This document shows, piece after piece, positions 6,709 through 16,200 of a stretch of DNA of 64,000 bases; position 1 is the stretch's first letter, and every line of letters begins with the position of its first letter. Under the pieces are notes generated by a model that was not told where the DNA came from, did no database searches, and was given only the letters and a program-made list of their open reading frames with translations. The stretch is from Nitrososphaerota archaeon (GTDB lineage Archaea > Thermoproteota > Nitrososphaeria > Nitrososphaerales > Gagatemarchaeaceae): positions 1,023,374 to 1,087,373 of the forward strand of contig JAFLYY010000001.1 of NCBI GenBank assembly GCA_029785825.1. Reading direction: 5' to 3'. The position numbers and the translations under genes are program-made.

Positions 6709-7512
6709 CTATAGGTGCCAGATGAGCATCTGGTCTACCCTTTGGTAAGGAATCACCCTGTCGAGGTCGATGGTGACCCTCATTCGTTCGACTACACGAC
6801 TGAAGTCCTCCTCTGATACATCCGCGGTGAAACTGCAGCAGGAGGGTTCCATGAAGGACATGTATCCCTTCATGCTCTCGATAAGTTCCGCCTCTTGGAT
6901 AGTGATGCCTTCGTCCGGCGGGTTTCTCGCGAGGAAATCGTCCTACTTCGCATACCTGCCGCGCCAGGCGTAGTACCGCTCGCCGAAGGGGACTCCCAGC
7001 TCTTTCGTGGCGGCCCCGAATGCAAGGTAGAACTGCTCTCTCGCCTCATTCGCCCTGTCGTGATGTGCGTTAGGCTTCCTAAGGAAGACGTCGATCTCCT
7101 TCTTCGCGACCTCAGAGAGGCTCTGGAAGGTCCGGGTTGGGTTCTCAAGCAACTGAAGCACGTGAGCGAGGACTGCGGCGTCGAAACTCTTCCTCCTGAA
7201 CGGCGGGCTGGCCGCATCAGCCATAACCAGTCTGGCCATCCCCTTGGCTTTCGCTTTCGCGAGCATTCCCGCCGACAGGTCCAGCCCCGTCACTTCGAAG
7301 CGCCTTCTCTGCAACGGGAGGGCGATGCGCCCCGTTCCCACGCCGGCTTCCAGGATCGAAACTGCGCCGTCCCTACGAAGGAGCGTAGCCACCTTTTCGA
7401 CGGCTTCGTCCGTGAGCCGCTCCCTCGTCTCGTCATAACTAGATGCGATTCTGTCGAACCTGACTGCGACGTCGGAAGCGACTCCCATGGTGCTACGTTG
7501 GCGGGCCGACAT
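6709..7512 (-). pseudogene. SAM-dependent methyltransferase interrupted by one in-frame TAG
   Basis: The intact first part (189 codons, 7512 to 6943) is a class I methyltransferase: motif I LEAGVGTGRIALPL, motif II VTGLDLSAGML, then VMADAASPPF and FDAAVLAHVLQLLENP. At 6943-6945 a TAG stops the frame after AWRGRYAK, yet the same frame continues without shift for 77 more codons to a second TAG at 6709, with plausible protein (DDFLARNPPDEGITIQEAEL, then MSFMEPSCCSFTADVSEEDF). Methyltransferases of this type usually run to about 250-270 residues, so the continuation completes the expected length. Simplest reading: a recent nonsense mutation. Start ATG at 7512 or 7488. Confidence 0.75.
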
Positions 7513-7537
7513 CTAAGAAGATTCGGAGGAAGCCTTT

Positions 7538-7565
7538 TGCCGTGCTAGGGTTCACTGCGCCTCCT
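7538..7565 (+). repeat. Dispersed repeat, copy 4 (short)
   Basis: TGCCGTGCTAGGGTTCACTGCGCCTCC matches the first two thirds of the repeat and then diverges. It lies just upstream of the broken methyltransferase start. Confidence 0.6.
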
Positions 7566-7886
7566 AGGCGATGGTCCGAATGCCCAAGTGGGCGGTTTCG
7601 TCCTCGGTAGAACGCTCACGGGTTCTCTCTTGTCGCATCCCTGCCTTCGAAGACGTTCATCACGTCCGTGTGGGCAAGGACGGTCGAGTCGTGCTTCAGC
7701 CCCCTCGCCTTCACCTAGACCGTACTGTTCGTCTACCCGGTCGAGCCGAGGCTGATGTCGAAGCTCGTGAAGGACGACGCCTTCGGCCGGTTAGGGGCAG
7801 GGACGGTCAGCGTGTCAGGGTGGGTTTCCGGGAACCCCCTGGTCCCTGGTCCGTAGAGCCGTTCGGGTGCGCCCGGGACGGAGCGG
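7566..7886. other. Intergenic stretch with a decayed reading frame
   Basis: About 320 nt with no supported gene. A plus-strand segment from about 7725 to the TAG at 7854 has a protein-like frame (LFVYPVEPRLMSKLVKDDAF, then GTVSVSGWVSGNPLVPGP) that is closed upstream by a stop and lacks a start, so it is most easily read as a gene remnant. Low confidence. Confidence 0.35.
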
Positions 7887-8747
7887 TCAGACTATCCTGT
7901 CGAACGCTTTCGCCACGTTTGCAATCTCGTTTGCAACGTCCGACGCGGCGATGTGGAGCCCGAGCCGTTTCGCAGCCTCTACCCCGGCGGCCCCGTTGAT
8001 GTAGGCGGCCGCGCACGCCGCCTCGAACGGAGGGACGTTCCTGGCCAGGAGGCCCGCGGCGACCCCGGCGAGCACGTCCCCCGTACCCCCCACCGTCATC
8101 GCAGCCGAGTGGGTCTCGTTGAGCCCGACCCTCTCCCCGTCTGACACCACGTCCGTGGGCCCCTTCAGCAGCACCGTCACCCCGGCCTTCTTGGCATGGT
8201 CAGAGACCACCCCCACCCTCCCTTCGACGTCGTCGGGGAGCTTTTCCCCGAAGAGGCGCTCGAACTCCCCGGCGTGCGGGGTCACCACGGCCCCGGCGTC
8301 CCTGAGCGAGGGGAGGATCTGAGGCCGGAGGGCGTCGGCGTCCACCACCAGGCGCCTCCCGTCTCCTTTCATCTGGTTGAGCGCCTGGGCGACTGCCTCC
8401 CCTTTCTGGGGCCCGAGCCCCGGGCCCACGGCGAAGGCGTCCACTTCGGGGACCCAGGTGAGGAGCTTGGACACGTTCCCCCGGGTCAGCTTGGAGTCCG
8501 GGAGGGGGACGACGATGAAGTCCGGGGACAGGGACCGGACGGGGTTCGCGATGGGCGCCGGGACCGCGATGAATACGAGGTCCACCCCCACCCTCATGGC
8601 CCCGGTGGCGCAGAGGAACGGCGCGCCGTGGTAGAGCCTGCTCCCCCCTACCACGCAGACGGTCCCGTTCATCCTCTTGTGGGCGTCCTTCCGCCTCGGG
8701 GGGACGGCGTCGGTGACGAACCTGGCGTCGATGGTGAAGGGGGTCAA
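7887..8747 (-). CDS. nnrD: ADP-dependent NAD(P)H-hydrate dehydratase
   Basis: 286 residues, the ribokinase-fold C-terminal half of the bifunctional Nnr enzyme, here as a stand-alone protein. It repairs hydrated NAD(P)H by ADP-dependent dehydration. Visible motifs: HKRMNGTVCVVGGS near the N-terminus, DAFAVGPGLGPQKGEAVAQ, VVDADALRP, VVTPHAGEFERLFG, VLLKGPTDVVSDGE and the anion-hole/catalytic-base motif MTVGGTGDVLAGV. The epimerase half (NnrE) is not present in the window. The start is a TTG at 8747, 10 nt after the upstream gene's stop; no ATG/GTG gives a better N-terminus. It is likely co-transcribed with the GfcR-like gene. Confidence 0.92.
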   Translation of the reverse strand: MTPFTIDARFVTDAVPPRRKDAHKRMNGTVCVVGGSRLYHGAPFLCATGAMRVGVDLVFIAVPAPIANPVRSLSPDFIVVPLPDSKLTRGNVSKLLTWVPEVDAFAVGPGLGPQKGEAVAQALNQMKGDGRRLVVDADALRPQILPSLRDAGAVVTPHAGEFERLFGEKLPDDVEGRVGVVSDHAKKAGVTVLLKGPTDVVSDGERVGLNETHSAAMTVGGTGDVLAGVAAGLLARNVPPFEAACAAAYINGAAGVEAAKRLGLHIAASDVANEIANVAKAFDRIV

Positions 8748-8757
8748 CCTCGGATCA

Positions 8758-9498
8758 CTAGTACGTGTAGCGCCTCTGCTTCTGCTCCAGCGTCACGAGC
8801 GACTCGATGGGGCAGGTGAGGCCGAGCCTCCCCTTCAGCTTCGCCATTGACTGGTCCACGGAGGCGATGGCGAACACGCCCACGATCTTCGCCTTCGCCC
8901 TTTCGGCGATCCCGGCGAGCGCTTCGATTGTGGTCCCGGACCTCACCAGGCCGTCCACCACGAGCAGGTGCTCCCCCTTCCTGATGGAAGCCTTCGGCAG
9001 GTAGAGGTACTTCACCGACGACGGCGAATAGACGGCCTTCTGCTCCATGAACTCCTCGACCCCGAGCTCCCTCTCAGACCTCGCGACCGCCAGGTTGACG
9101 TTGAACTCCCCCGCCACCTCGGCGGCCAGCGGGACCCCGTCCACCTCCACGGTCACCACCCTGTCGACCTTGACGGCGCTGAACTCGCTGTAGACCACCT
9201 TCGCTATCTGCCTGAGGAGCCCCACGTTGTTGACTATCTCGCTGACGTCGTAAGAGCCGTCCTGGGTGACCTTCACAGAGTCAGTTATCATCTTCCTGAG
9301 GAGCCTCTCCCTGAACGTGGCGATGAACTTCTCCGAGCGGGCTGCGCTGGGGAGGACGTGCCCCCTGACGTACCTGCTGAGGATCGGGGCGGACAGCCCG
9401 AGTGACGACGAGAGCTCCCTGTAGCTGTAGCTCTTCTTCAGGGTCGCCAGGAGCTCCACCGAGGAGATGCGGGTCTTCACGTCCGCAACCCTGCTCAT
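8758..9498 (-). CDS. gfcR: GfcR-like transcription regulator (HTH + phosphoribosyltransferase fold)
   Basis: 246 residues. Residues about 10-60 form a helix-turn-helix (YSYRELSSSLGLSAPILSRY, then RGHVLPS). From about 85 onward the chain has a type I phosphoribosyltransferase fold with the PRPP-loop-like strand LLVVDGLVRSGTTIEAL and a preceding AVARSERELG segment. The PRPP motif usually begins with two acidic residues; here it reads V-D-G, so catalysis may be lost and the domain may only sense a nucleotide or sugar phosphate. Archaeal GfcR proteins with this architecture control sugar metabolism genes in haloarchaea; the role here is inferred from architecture. Confidence 0.82.
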   Translation of the reverse strand: MSRVADVKTRISSVELLATLKKSYSYRELSSSLGLSAPILSRYVRGHVLPSAARSEKFIATFRERLLRKMITDSVKVTQDGSYDVSEIVNNVGLLRQIAKVVYSEFSAVKVDRVVTVEVDGVPLAAEVAGEFNVNLAVARSERELGVEEFMEQKAVYSPSSVKYLYLPKASIRKGEHLLVVDGLVRSGTTIEALAGIAERAKAKIVGVFAIASVDQSMAKLKGRLGLTCPIESLVTLEQKQRRYTY

Positions 9499-9562
9499 GG
9501 TCGCCAGTTCACAGCCCCGTGTAGATTAGTCTATCCCCAGAGGGGAGACTTTTCGCAGAGAG

Positions 9563-9967
9563 CTACTTTCCCAGCCGGTCCGGCCATTCGTGGCGGGGGA
9601 GGAGGTCCCTGAGCTTCGAGGACTCGGTGCGGCCGAGGACCACTTCCGCCTCGAGGTTCCCTTCGTCTATCTGGCGCATGAACTCACGGCAGCGGCCGCA
9701 GGGCGGGAGGACGTAGAGCTCCCCGTCGTCGTGCCTCGAGACGGCGACCACCTCCTTGATCCTGTACTCACCCGCGGTCACCATGGCACCGATGGCAGCG
9801 GCCTCCGCGCAGAACCCCGTCCCCGAAGGGGTGTCTATGCAGAGCCCGGCATAGTGGTTCCCCTTCTCCGACACGACGACCGCCGCCACGTTGCCGAAGA
9901 GCCGGTCTTCGACCCGGTGGGGCTTGATGGCGCGGACGGCCTCTGCGATTATCTCCTCGTGACCCAC
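9563..9967 (-). CDS. cdd: Cytidine/blasticidin-S deaminase family protein
   Basis: 134 residues, the normal length for homotetrameric cytidine deaminases. Zinc-site motifs are FCAEAAAIGAM (Cys-Ala-Glu, with Glu as proton shuttle) and PCGRCREFMRQ (PCxxC). The N-terminal substrate pocket region reads NVAAVVVSEKGNHYAGLCID. The presence of CAEAAAI instead of the CAERTAI of classical Cdd leaves open a different base or nucleoside substrate. The start is GTG at 9967 and a CTTTTGCC box lies about 26 nt upstream. It stands alone between the regulator pair and a decayed transposase. Confidence 0.88.
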   Translation of the reverse strand: MGHEEIIAEAVRAIKPHRVEDRLFGNVAAVVVSEKGNHYAGLCIDTPSGTGFCAEAAAIGAMVTAGEYRIKEVVAVSRHDDGELYVLPPCGRCREFMRQIDEGNLEAEVVLGRTESSKLRDLLPRHEWPDRLGK

Positions 9968-10095
9968 GAGCCCTCCGGGCGAGGGGTCGGCAAAAGGGTT
10001 TCCGGGGGCGGGGCGCGTCTGGTGCCGAGCTCCTGCGGCCCGCGGCGACCGGGTTCTCTCGGAAGGTTCGCGAGGCAGTCAGGTGTGAAGCCGTT

Positions 10096-10277
10096 TATCG
10101 AGCCGGTCGCGGTATCGGAGTGCGAGTTCCGCCATCGCAAGAGCATGAAGAAGCGCGGAGTCAGAAGAAACAGGTCAGGAGACGCCAGTGCTTTGTCCGT
10201 GGGGAACACCACCTGACATTCGCGATGAACCTCGGCTTCGAGGGGATGAGGGCCATCCAGAAGCAATCACCACCGCG
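10096..10277 (+). pseudogene. IS6-like transposase remnant
   Basis: A fossil of the transposase that is intact at 23029-24204. Frame 1 gives AVSECEFRHRKSMKKRGVRR, matching VSECYFCHSRNLKKFGIRRN of the intact copy; after a frameshift near 10185 the match continues as FAMNLGFEGM, then KQSPPR against FSVNVGFERM and the ITTA segment. At the DNA level even the ATCACCACCGCG end of the block is shared. Zinc-ligand cysteines are lost. No terminal repeat is left. It shows that related IS elements have visited this neighbourhood before. Confidence 0.8.
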
Positions 10278-10484
10278 AAATGACGGGCGGTGAGGCCAGA
10301 GACCGCGAAAGGGTCATGCGCGGACTCACGGACGGACGCCCCAATCTCAAGAGCCGGGGTTTGCCACAGTTTCGTCGGGCCCCATGGAGGGCCCGGGACA
10401 CGCCAGTCAAAAGCGCAGGAAAGTCGAAGGGAAGAACAGAAGGTTGACTCTCCAAGACGCGGAGAGGACGAAGAGCCAATCGAA

Positions 10485-11072
10485 GTGAAGTTGGTCTCAG
10501 ACACCGAAGCACGACGGCGACTCAGAAGCAGGTTACTGAGAGTGGTCAGGAGTGATGACCGTCTCGACAAGTGGTTGTTCACTCGCCATGTCCTGATAGA
10601 CGACTCGACGGTCTCTCACTCGCGTCCCGTCCTGACTCTCGGCACCGGAGTAACGTCGAAGTCGTCCTCGGGTCTGCCCTCCGAGTTCCTGCACGAGCAG
10701 ATTCGCCGGCACCTAAGCATGCACCCGGCCGAGTCGAAGTTAGCTATGGAAGACCTCAGAAGGAAGTATCCTACTGCGAAGGTTGGCCGAGAACAGGGAG
10801 GGGCCCGAAATGAAGAATCAACCTACCTTCATCTGCTCGTCTGTTTCCTCGAACTGGAGTCTCTCTCTGAGCTTGTCGGCAAGAAGAAGGCATCGAGTCT
10901 GATCGCGACCAAGCCGTATTACACTTGGGTATGTGGAAAGGTAGCATCTGACGCTGGCACTCCCGCGGAGATGGTCAGCGACAGGCGGTTAGCCCTGCCT
11001 AAGACCAAGCCAGAAGACCGCCTTTTCAACCGTCGACCTGACAGAACCCGAGCGCCCCGCCAGAGCTTATAG
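10485..11072 (+). CDS. Conserved-looking hypothetical protein
   Basis: The frame is open from 10290 but only about residues 65-250 look like protein: RLLRVVRSDDRLDKWLFTRH, VLIDDSTVSHSRPVLTL, EFLHEQIRRHLSMHP, EESTYLHLLVCFLELESLSE and KKKASSLIATKPYYTWVCGK. The start is uncertain; a GTG at 10485 is used because upstream codons are repetitive and lie next to the transposase remnant. The segment has a His-rich helix and an aromatic motif but no motif I can tie to a family. The downstream tgtA promoter overlaps its stop. Function unknown. Confidence 0.6.
   Translation: MKLVSDTEARRRLRSRLLRVVRSDDRLDKWLFTRHVLIDDSTVSHSRPVLTLGTGVTSKSSSGLPSEFLHEQIRRHLSMHPAESKLAMEDLRRKYPTAKVGREQGGARNEESTYLHLLVCFLELESLSELVGKKKASSLIATKPYYTWVCGKVASDAGTPAEMVSDRRLALPKTKPEDRLFNRRPDRTRAPRQSL
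11066..11072 (+). promoter_or_regulatory. TATA box of tgtA
   Basis: CTTATAG is centred about 28 nt upstream of the TTG start at 11097, which fits a leaderless tgtA mRNA. It overlaps the 3' end of the preceding hypothetical gene. Confidence 0.55.
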
Positions 11073-11096
11073 CGCCCCGCATTCCTGCGCCCCGAG

Positions 11097-12578
11097 TTGA
11101 GGCTCGACTTCGAGGTAAAGGAGTCCGACCTGCTTGGAAGGATCGGCACCCTGAAGGTCGGGAGCAAGACCCTCGAGACGCCTTACATGTTCCCAGTCAT
11201 CCACCCCGTGGACCAGCTGATACCCACCTCTGAGCTGAGGTCGATGGGGTACGGGGGGCTCATGACGAACTCGTACATCCTCATGAAGAGGCGGAGGGAC
11301 GAGGTGCTCGAGAAGGGGATCCATCGGCTCCTCGACTTCGACGGGACGTTCATCACGGACTCGGGCGGGTACCAGGTGCTGGAGTACGGGGACCTCGACG
11401 TGGGGTACGGGGACGTGGCCAAGTTTGAGGCGGGGATCGGGACCGAGCTGGCCGTGACCCTGGACAGGCCGACCGGGTATCCCCAGAGCAGGAGGGTGGC
11501 CAAGGAGACCGTCGACTACAGCCTGAAGAACGCGTCCGCCACCCTGAGGGAGTTCGGGAAGGAGGAGACCGCGTGGGTCGGCCCCATCCAGGGGGGGCTC
11601 TACCCTGACCTGGTGAGGCGCTCGGCGAGGTCCCTGGTGAAGGCCGGGTTCGGGTTCCTCGCCCTGGGGAGCCCTGTGCAGGTCATGGAGAACTACATGT
11701 ACGCGGACCTGGTGGAGATGGTGTTCGCGGCGAAGAGGGCGATCCCCTACTCCGTCCCGCTCCACCTCTTCGGGGCGGGCCACCCGCTCACCATGGCCCT
11801 GGCCGTCGCCCTCGGGTGCGACACCTTCGACTCCGCCAGCTACGTCCTCTTCGCGAGGAGCGGCCGGTACATGTGGAAGAGCGGGGTCCTGGCGTTCGAC
11901 GTGATGAAGTACCTCCCGTGCAGCTGCCCCGTCTGCTCGAGGACGGGAGTCAGGGAGCTCCGCGAGCTTCCCGACCGGGAGAGGACGAAGGCGCTCTCGA
12001 CGCACAACCTCTACGTCCTGAGGGAGGAGCTCGAGGCGTGCAAGGAGGCGATCTCCGAGGGGAGGCTCTGGGACCTCGTCGAGGAGAGGTCCATGGCGCA
12101 CCCGAAGCTCAGGGAGGCGTTCGCCCGCCTGGCCGCGCACTCGAAGGAGCTCGCCGCCGGCACTCCAGCGCAGAAGGAGAAAGGGCTCTTCGTGAGGAGC
12201 GTCCTGGACCTCGCGAGGCCCGAGCTGGCGACGGCTGCCGAAAGGCTCGCCCGGATGTCCGTCAGGTCTTCTACGAAAGCGGTGGTCTCCGGCTCGGCGG
12301 AGGGGCGGATGAAGGGGGCGGACAGGTACCTCGTCCACCCCGTCCTCGGACCCTACCCCGCGGAGCTGCGGTTCGTCTACCCCTTCGGACAGACGGAAGC
12401 GGCCGAGGAGCAGCGGATCTGGGGGCCGGCGGAAGTCAGGAAGAAGCTGAAGAGCATGGGGTACTCGAAGGTCACCGTCGAGGGGGAGCGGACTGCAGGG
12501 CGGAAACGGCCTAAGAGTAGACCGAGCCGGCGGGGCGCTTCTCCTTCTCCTCCATCAGCTTCAGCTCGCTCTCGATGA
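11097..12578 (+). CDS. tgtA: Archaeosine tRNA-guanine transglycosylase
   Basis: 493 residues. It exchanges guanine-15 in the tRNA D-loop for preQ0, the first tRNA step of archaeosine synthesis. The TIM-barrel shows the catalytic/substrate motifs ITDSGGYQVLEYGD, LAVTLDRPTGYP, GPIQGGLYPDLV, FLALGSPVQVMENY, LFGAGHPL and CDTFDSASY, and the zinc site CSCPVC followed by STHNLYVL. A C-terminal domain (about residues 400-470; DRYLVHPVLGPYPAELRFVY) follows but no recognisable PUA domain. The start is a TTG supported by the TATA box. The last 22 codons are basic and low-complexity and overlap the convergent PAC2 gene by 68 nt. Confidence 0.95.
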   Translation: MRLDFEVKESDLLGRIGTLKVGSKTLETPYMFPVIHPVDQLIPTSELRSMGYGGLMTNSYILMKRRRDEVLEKGIHRLLDFDGTFITDSGGYQVLEYGDLDVGYGDVAKFEAGIGTELAVTLDRPTGYPQSRRVAKETVDYSLKNASATLREFGKEETAWVGPIQGGLYPDLVRRSARSLVKAGFGFLALGSPVQVMENYMYADLVEMVFAAKRAIPYSVPLHLFGAGHPLTMALAVALGCDTFDSASYVLFARSGRYMWKSGVLAFDVMKYLPCSCPVCSRTGVRELRELPDRERTKALSTHNLYVLREELEACKEAISEGRLWDLVEERSMAHPKLREAFARLAAHSKELAAGTPAQKEKGLFVRSVLDLARPELATAAERLARMSVRSSTKAVVSGSAEGRMKGADRYLVHPVLGPYPAELRFVYPFGQTEAAEEQRIWGPAEVRKKLKSMGYSKVTVEGERTAGRKRPKSRPSRRGASPSPPSASARSR

Positions 12579-13212
12579 CCTCGGCCCCCTTGATCAGGGG
12601 CTCCGTGTTGGCGGCGAAGCCGTACCTCCTGGAGAGGAACTCGACCGCGGAGGCGGCCGCCCTCGGGTCGACCCTCTCGGTGTTGGAGTAGGCCAGGACG
12701 GCGAACGCCGGGAAGGAGTTCATCTCGAAGGCGTTGAGGAGGGACGCCACCGGGCCGACTATCATCCTGTCTTCCTCGAAGACCGGCTCCCCCTGGAACC
12801 CGGCTGCCCCGGCCATCGCTCCCGTCATCGCTATCTTGTACCTGCTGTCGTCGGACCTGAGGCTTTCGTCGAGCCCTCCTACGAGGGCGACCTCCTTCAC
12901 ACCGGAGGTGACCACCCACTCCGCCAGCTGGTGATAGAACTCGTTCTCCTTCTCCCGCACCGGGGACACTTCGGCCTTCAAGAGCGAGAGCGCGCCTGCG
13001 GAGTAGATCTCGTACGGGGTGGCGATCCTCCCCTCGGCCTGCGACGCCACCGCGGGCGCGTGCTCGTAGTCGATGAAGCACTTCCTCTGCGCCTTCAGCT
13101 CGGTGATGAGGAACTTGACGGTCCAGTATCCTGTCGCGCCGATGCCGTGGAACCCGGCTATCAGCGAGGTACCGTCCAGCTTCGTCCCCTGGGGGACCAC
13201 CTTGAGGGCCAT
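12511..13212 (-). CDS. PAC2-family protein (proteasome assembly chaperone-like)
   Basis: 233 residues. PAC2 signatures: LIAGFHGIGATGYWTVKFLI (the G-F-x-G-I-G turn), an HAPAVASQAEGRIATPYEIY segment, HQLAEWVVTSGVKEVALVGG, GEPVFEED, and LLNAFEMNSFPAFAVLAYSN. Such ATP-grasp-like superfamily members occur in all archaea and are assumed to chaperone the 20S proteasome, though direct evidence is sparse. A start ATG is at 13212. The 3' end overlaps the convergent tgtA gene. Downstream on the same strand nothing else follows; upstream is the S53 peptidase, 28 nt away. Confidence 0.88.
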   Translation of the reverse strand: MALKVVPQGTKLDGTSLIAGFHGIGATGYWTVKFLITELKAQRKCFIDYEHAPAVASQAEGRIATPYEIYSAGALSLLKAEVSPVREKENEFYHQLAEWVVTSGVKEVALVGGLDESLRSDDSRYKIAMTGAMAGAAGFQGEPVFEEDRMIVGPVASLLNAFEMNSFPAFAVLAYSNTERVDPRAAASAVEFLSRRYGFAANTEPLIKGAEVIESELKLMEEKEKRPAGSVYS

Positions 13213-13240
13213 CTCTGAGACCCTCGCTTGCGGGGGCTCT

Positions 13241-16200
13241 TTAAGCAGGAGGCGGCCCGGGGGGCTCTGGCGCCTGGGCCCGGGGCGGGGACGTGCCCTC
13301 CCTCCCCTTCCTGAGCGATACCAGCGCCGCGACCAGGGCGACGACCGCCAGGGCCGCGACCGCGATGAGCCCGAGGACGAGCGGAGAAGAGGCCGCGAGC
13401 AGCCCTTCAGCGTGCGACGCGGAGGCGAATGAGACCGACTCGGAGGCGGCCATGCCGTCGCTCTGGGTGGCCACCACTGTGAGCTGGTGTATGCCGTCGG
13501 CCAGCGTCGACGAGTCCAGCGGCACCGAGTAGGAGCTCTGCCCTCCCGCCAGGGAGGCGATGGGGACCCCGTCGAGGGACACGATAAGAGAAGAGACCTG
13601 GGTCCCGTTGACGCTGACGGTGACCGAGCTCCCCGTGTACACCCCTGAGCTCGACGGCACCTGGACGGCTATGGACGGGAGCGCGGGGCTCAGCGCCGTG
13701 TAGGCGGAGCTCCGCAGGGACACGGTCGAGTTCTCGAGGGTGAGCGAGCCGAGGGAGGAGTCCTTCAGGGTTATCGTGCTCCCCACCGCAACCAGGTTCC
13801 CGCCCGTGACCCCCACCAGGGTGACGTTCGCGCCGGAGACGGTGAGGGTCCCCTGTATCTGTGAAGAAGACACCAGGACGCTGCCTCCGGAGATGGTGTC
13901 AGAGCCTGCGAAGACGTCCCCGGAGAGCGCGCTGGCCCCGGTGATGTTCGCCCCGCTGAACGCGACCCCCGAACCCTGGGACGGGAGGGTGTTGCCTGCG
14001 GCGAAGAGGTAGGGCTGTATCTGCACCCCCTGCTGGCCGGAGATGGCCGTGGAGGTAGGGACCCCGTCTGAGGTCAAGCCTGTGACGAAGACTTCGTAGC
14101 TCCCGGAGTAGGGGAGGATCCCGCCCGTCCCCGAAGCCGACCCGGCCGAATAGGGGGAGGGCATCGTCGCCTCTCCGGTCCACCTGTCGAGGGTGGCGTT
14201 GTAGGCGAGCTGGATGAGCTCTGAGCTCGCGTAGGCGGTGTGTATGGCCGTCGTGTACTCGCCCTGGAGGGAGGCAGGGTAGAGGGCAGCGGTGAACTCG
14301 CCGAACTTCGCCTCCGTCCCGTTCTGGTAGGCTATGTTGGCGACGACCGTCGCCTTCTCCCCCATGTACAGGGTCGAGGGCGAAAGCGACACAGAAGTCG
14401 TCAGCGGCGCCTGGGTGACCATGACCTGGCCGAAGAAGGACCCCGTCACGTTCCCGTTGGGGGTGTACGACGTGAAGCTAGAGCTCAGCTTGACGGTGTA
14501 CAGGCCGGGGGTCGCCGACGCCGGGATGGCGAGCTGGCCGTAGAGCGTGGGGGCGCCGCCGTTGCAGACCCGGAGCGCCTGGGCGCAGGCCTGGTAGTAG
14601 AGCGAGGCCGTGGACACGTCGGCCCCCGCGGGGCTGACGAGGGTCGCCGTCACGTCGGACCCGACCGCCACCGCGCTTCCGAAGAGCCCTCCGGTCTCAT
14701 AGGATGTCGAGAAGTACACGTTGACGGGGGCGATCGGGTCGGCGATTATGGTGAGCGCCTGGCCAGGGGAGGCCGAGCCCGGCTCGGCGGCGACCTCAGG
14801 GAAGATGTAGCTCGTCTGCAGGTAGACCCCGCTCGTTATGGGGGCGTATCCGTAGATGTCCCCTCCGAGGGCCAGCGTGGCCGGTCCGGCGGGGGCCGGG
14901 TTGCTGAGGAACCCCAAGAGGTTCCCCGGGGAGACGCTCGAGAGGGTCACCTGGTCGGAGACCCCGTAGGAGTTCCCGGAGATGGAGTACGACTCCACGA
15001 AGAGAGAAGCTGAAGTGTCAGGGGCGGCGACCCCGTTGAGGTCGGTCGCGTTGACCGCGACGGCGAGCGGCTGGGCCGGACTCCAGGACCAGGGGTCGGT
15101 GGGGAGGACGTAGCCGTAGTCAGGGGCCGAGAGCGAGCCGAGGTAGCCGGCGAAGATCTCCGCCATCGCCTGTCCGGACACCCCGCCGGAGGTCCCCTGG
15201 ACCTGCACGTACGCGAGCCCCGACTGGGAGCCCATTGTGATCGAGCCCGTCCAGTTGCCGATGCTCGGCTGATAGGTCAGCGAGACTGGCGCCGTCCCTC
15301 CCGAAAGGGCCTGCAGTGATGCCGTGACGCTCCCGGTCGTCACGATGGAGCCGCCGGAGGCCACGCGGACGGAGACCGTCAACGCCTCTCCCTGGGTGAA
15401 CTCGATCTGAGGGGCTCCCGCGCTGTTCAGGACCTCCCCCTGGATGTACAGCCCCGGAGAGGACGCTGTCGAGTTGAGCAGCGCGGCCAGCCCCCCCGCG
15501 TTGGGGGCGCCCCAGCCGGTGACGAGGTTGTACCCGTACCCCGCCTTCCATGGGATGTTGTACCCGAACGATATCGGATAGAACCCCTTTGCGTAGTCCG
15601 ACGCGGAGTTCCCTACCTGATAGAGGAACGGGTTGGCCAGCCCCAGCGCGCCATTCGCCGACTGGGCCACGACCGCGAGCAGCCCGGCGAGCAGCGGGGA
15701 CGACTCGGAGGTCCCACCTATCCCCACCACCTGCCCCGAGTCCACTATGAGAGAAGCCGGGTCGACCCCCGCCTGGAGCGCGACGTCCGGGACGAGCCTC
15801 CCGTCAGGGTAGGATGGGGGAGACGCCTGGGACGACTGGTACCACGGCCTCGGCTCGAGGATGCTGACCCCTCCTGTGCTCCCACCTGCGTTCGCCCCGT
15901 TGGGGACGTACGCCAAGTTGGACCAGGCGGTCTGGACCGAAGCGTTGGAGCCCGGCCCCGAGGCAGAGACGTAGGTCTGGGTGCCGCCCACGGATGTCAC
16001 GAACGGAGAGGACGCGGGATAGCCGACCGTCCCTTCGGGGCCGCTGCTGTATCCGCTCCCCCCTGCGTCGCCGGAGGAGGCGAGGAAGGAGATGCCTTCC
16101 AGGGACCCCAGGGCGTAGTACTGGTCCGGCAGGAGGGCATCGAGGGTGAAGAAGGCGGTCCCTCCGAGGAGGGACGAGATTGAGTAGTACCACTCAGGGG

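Noticed and set aside
5451-7565. Dispersed repeats as tRNA 3'-end fragments or attachment sites
   Set aside because: GGTTCATTG superficially resembles a T-loop, but the flanks cannot form a 5-bp T-stem and no full tRNA with this sequence is in the window.
11067-12338. 423-codon open frame antisense to tgtA
   Set aside because: It mirrors a clearly conserved gene in a GC-rich genome where antisense frames stay open by codon bias; the product is Arg/Pro/Glu/His repetitive with no motif.
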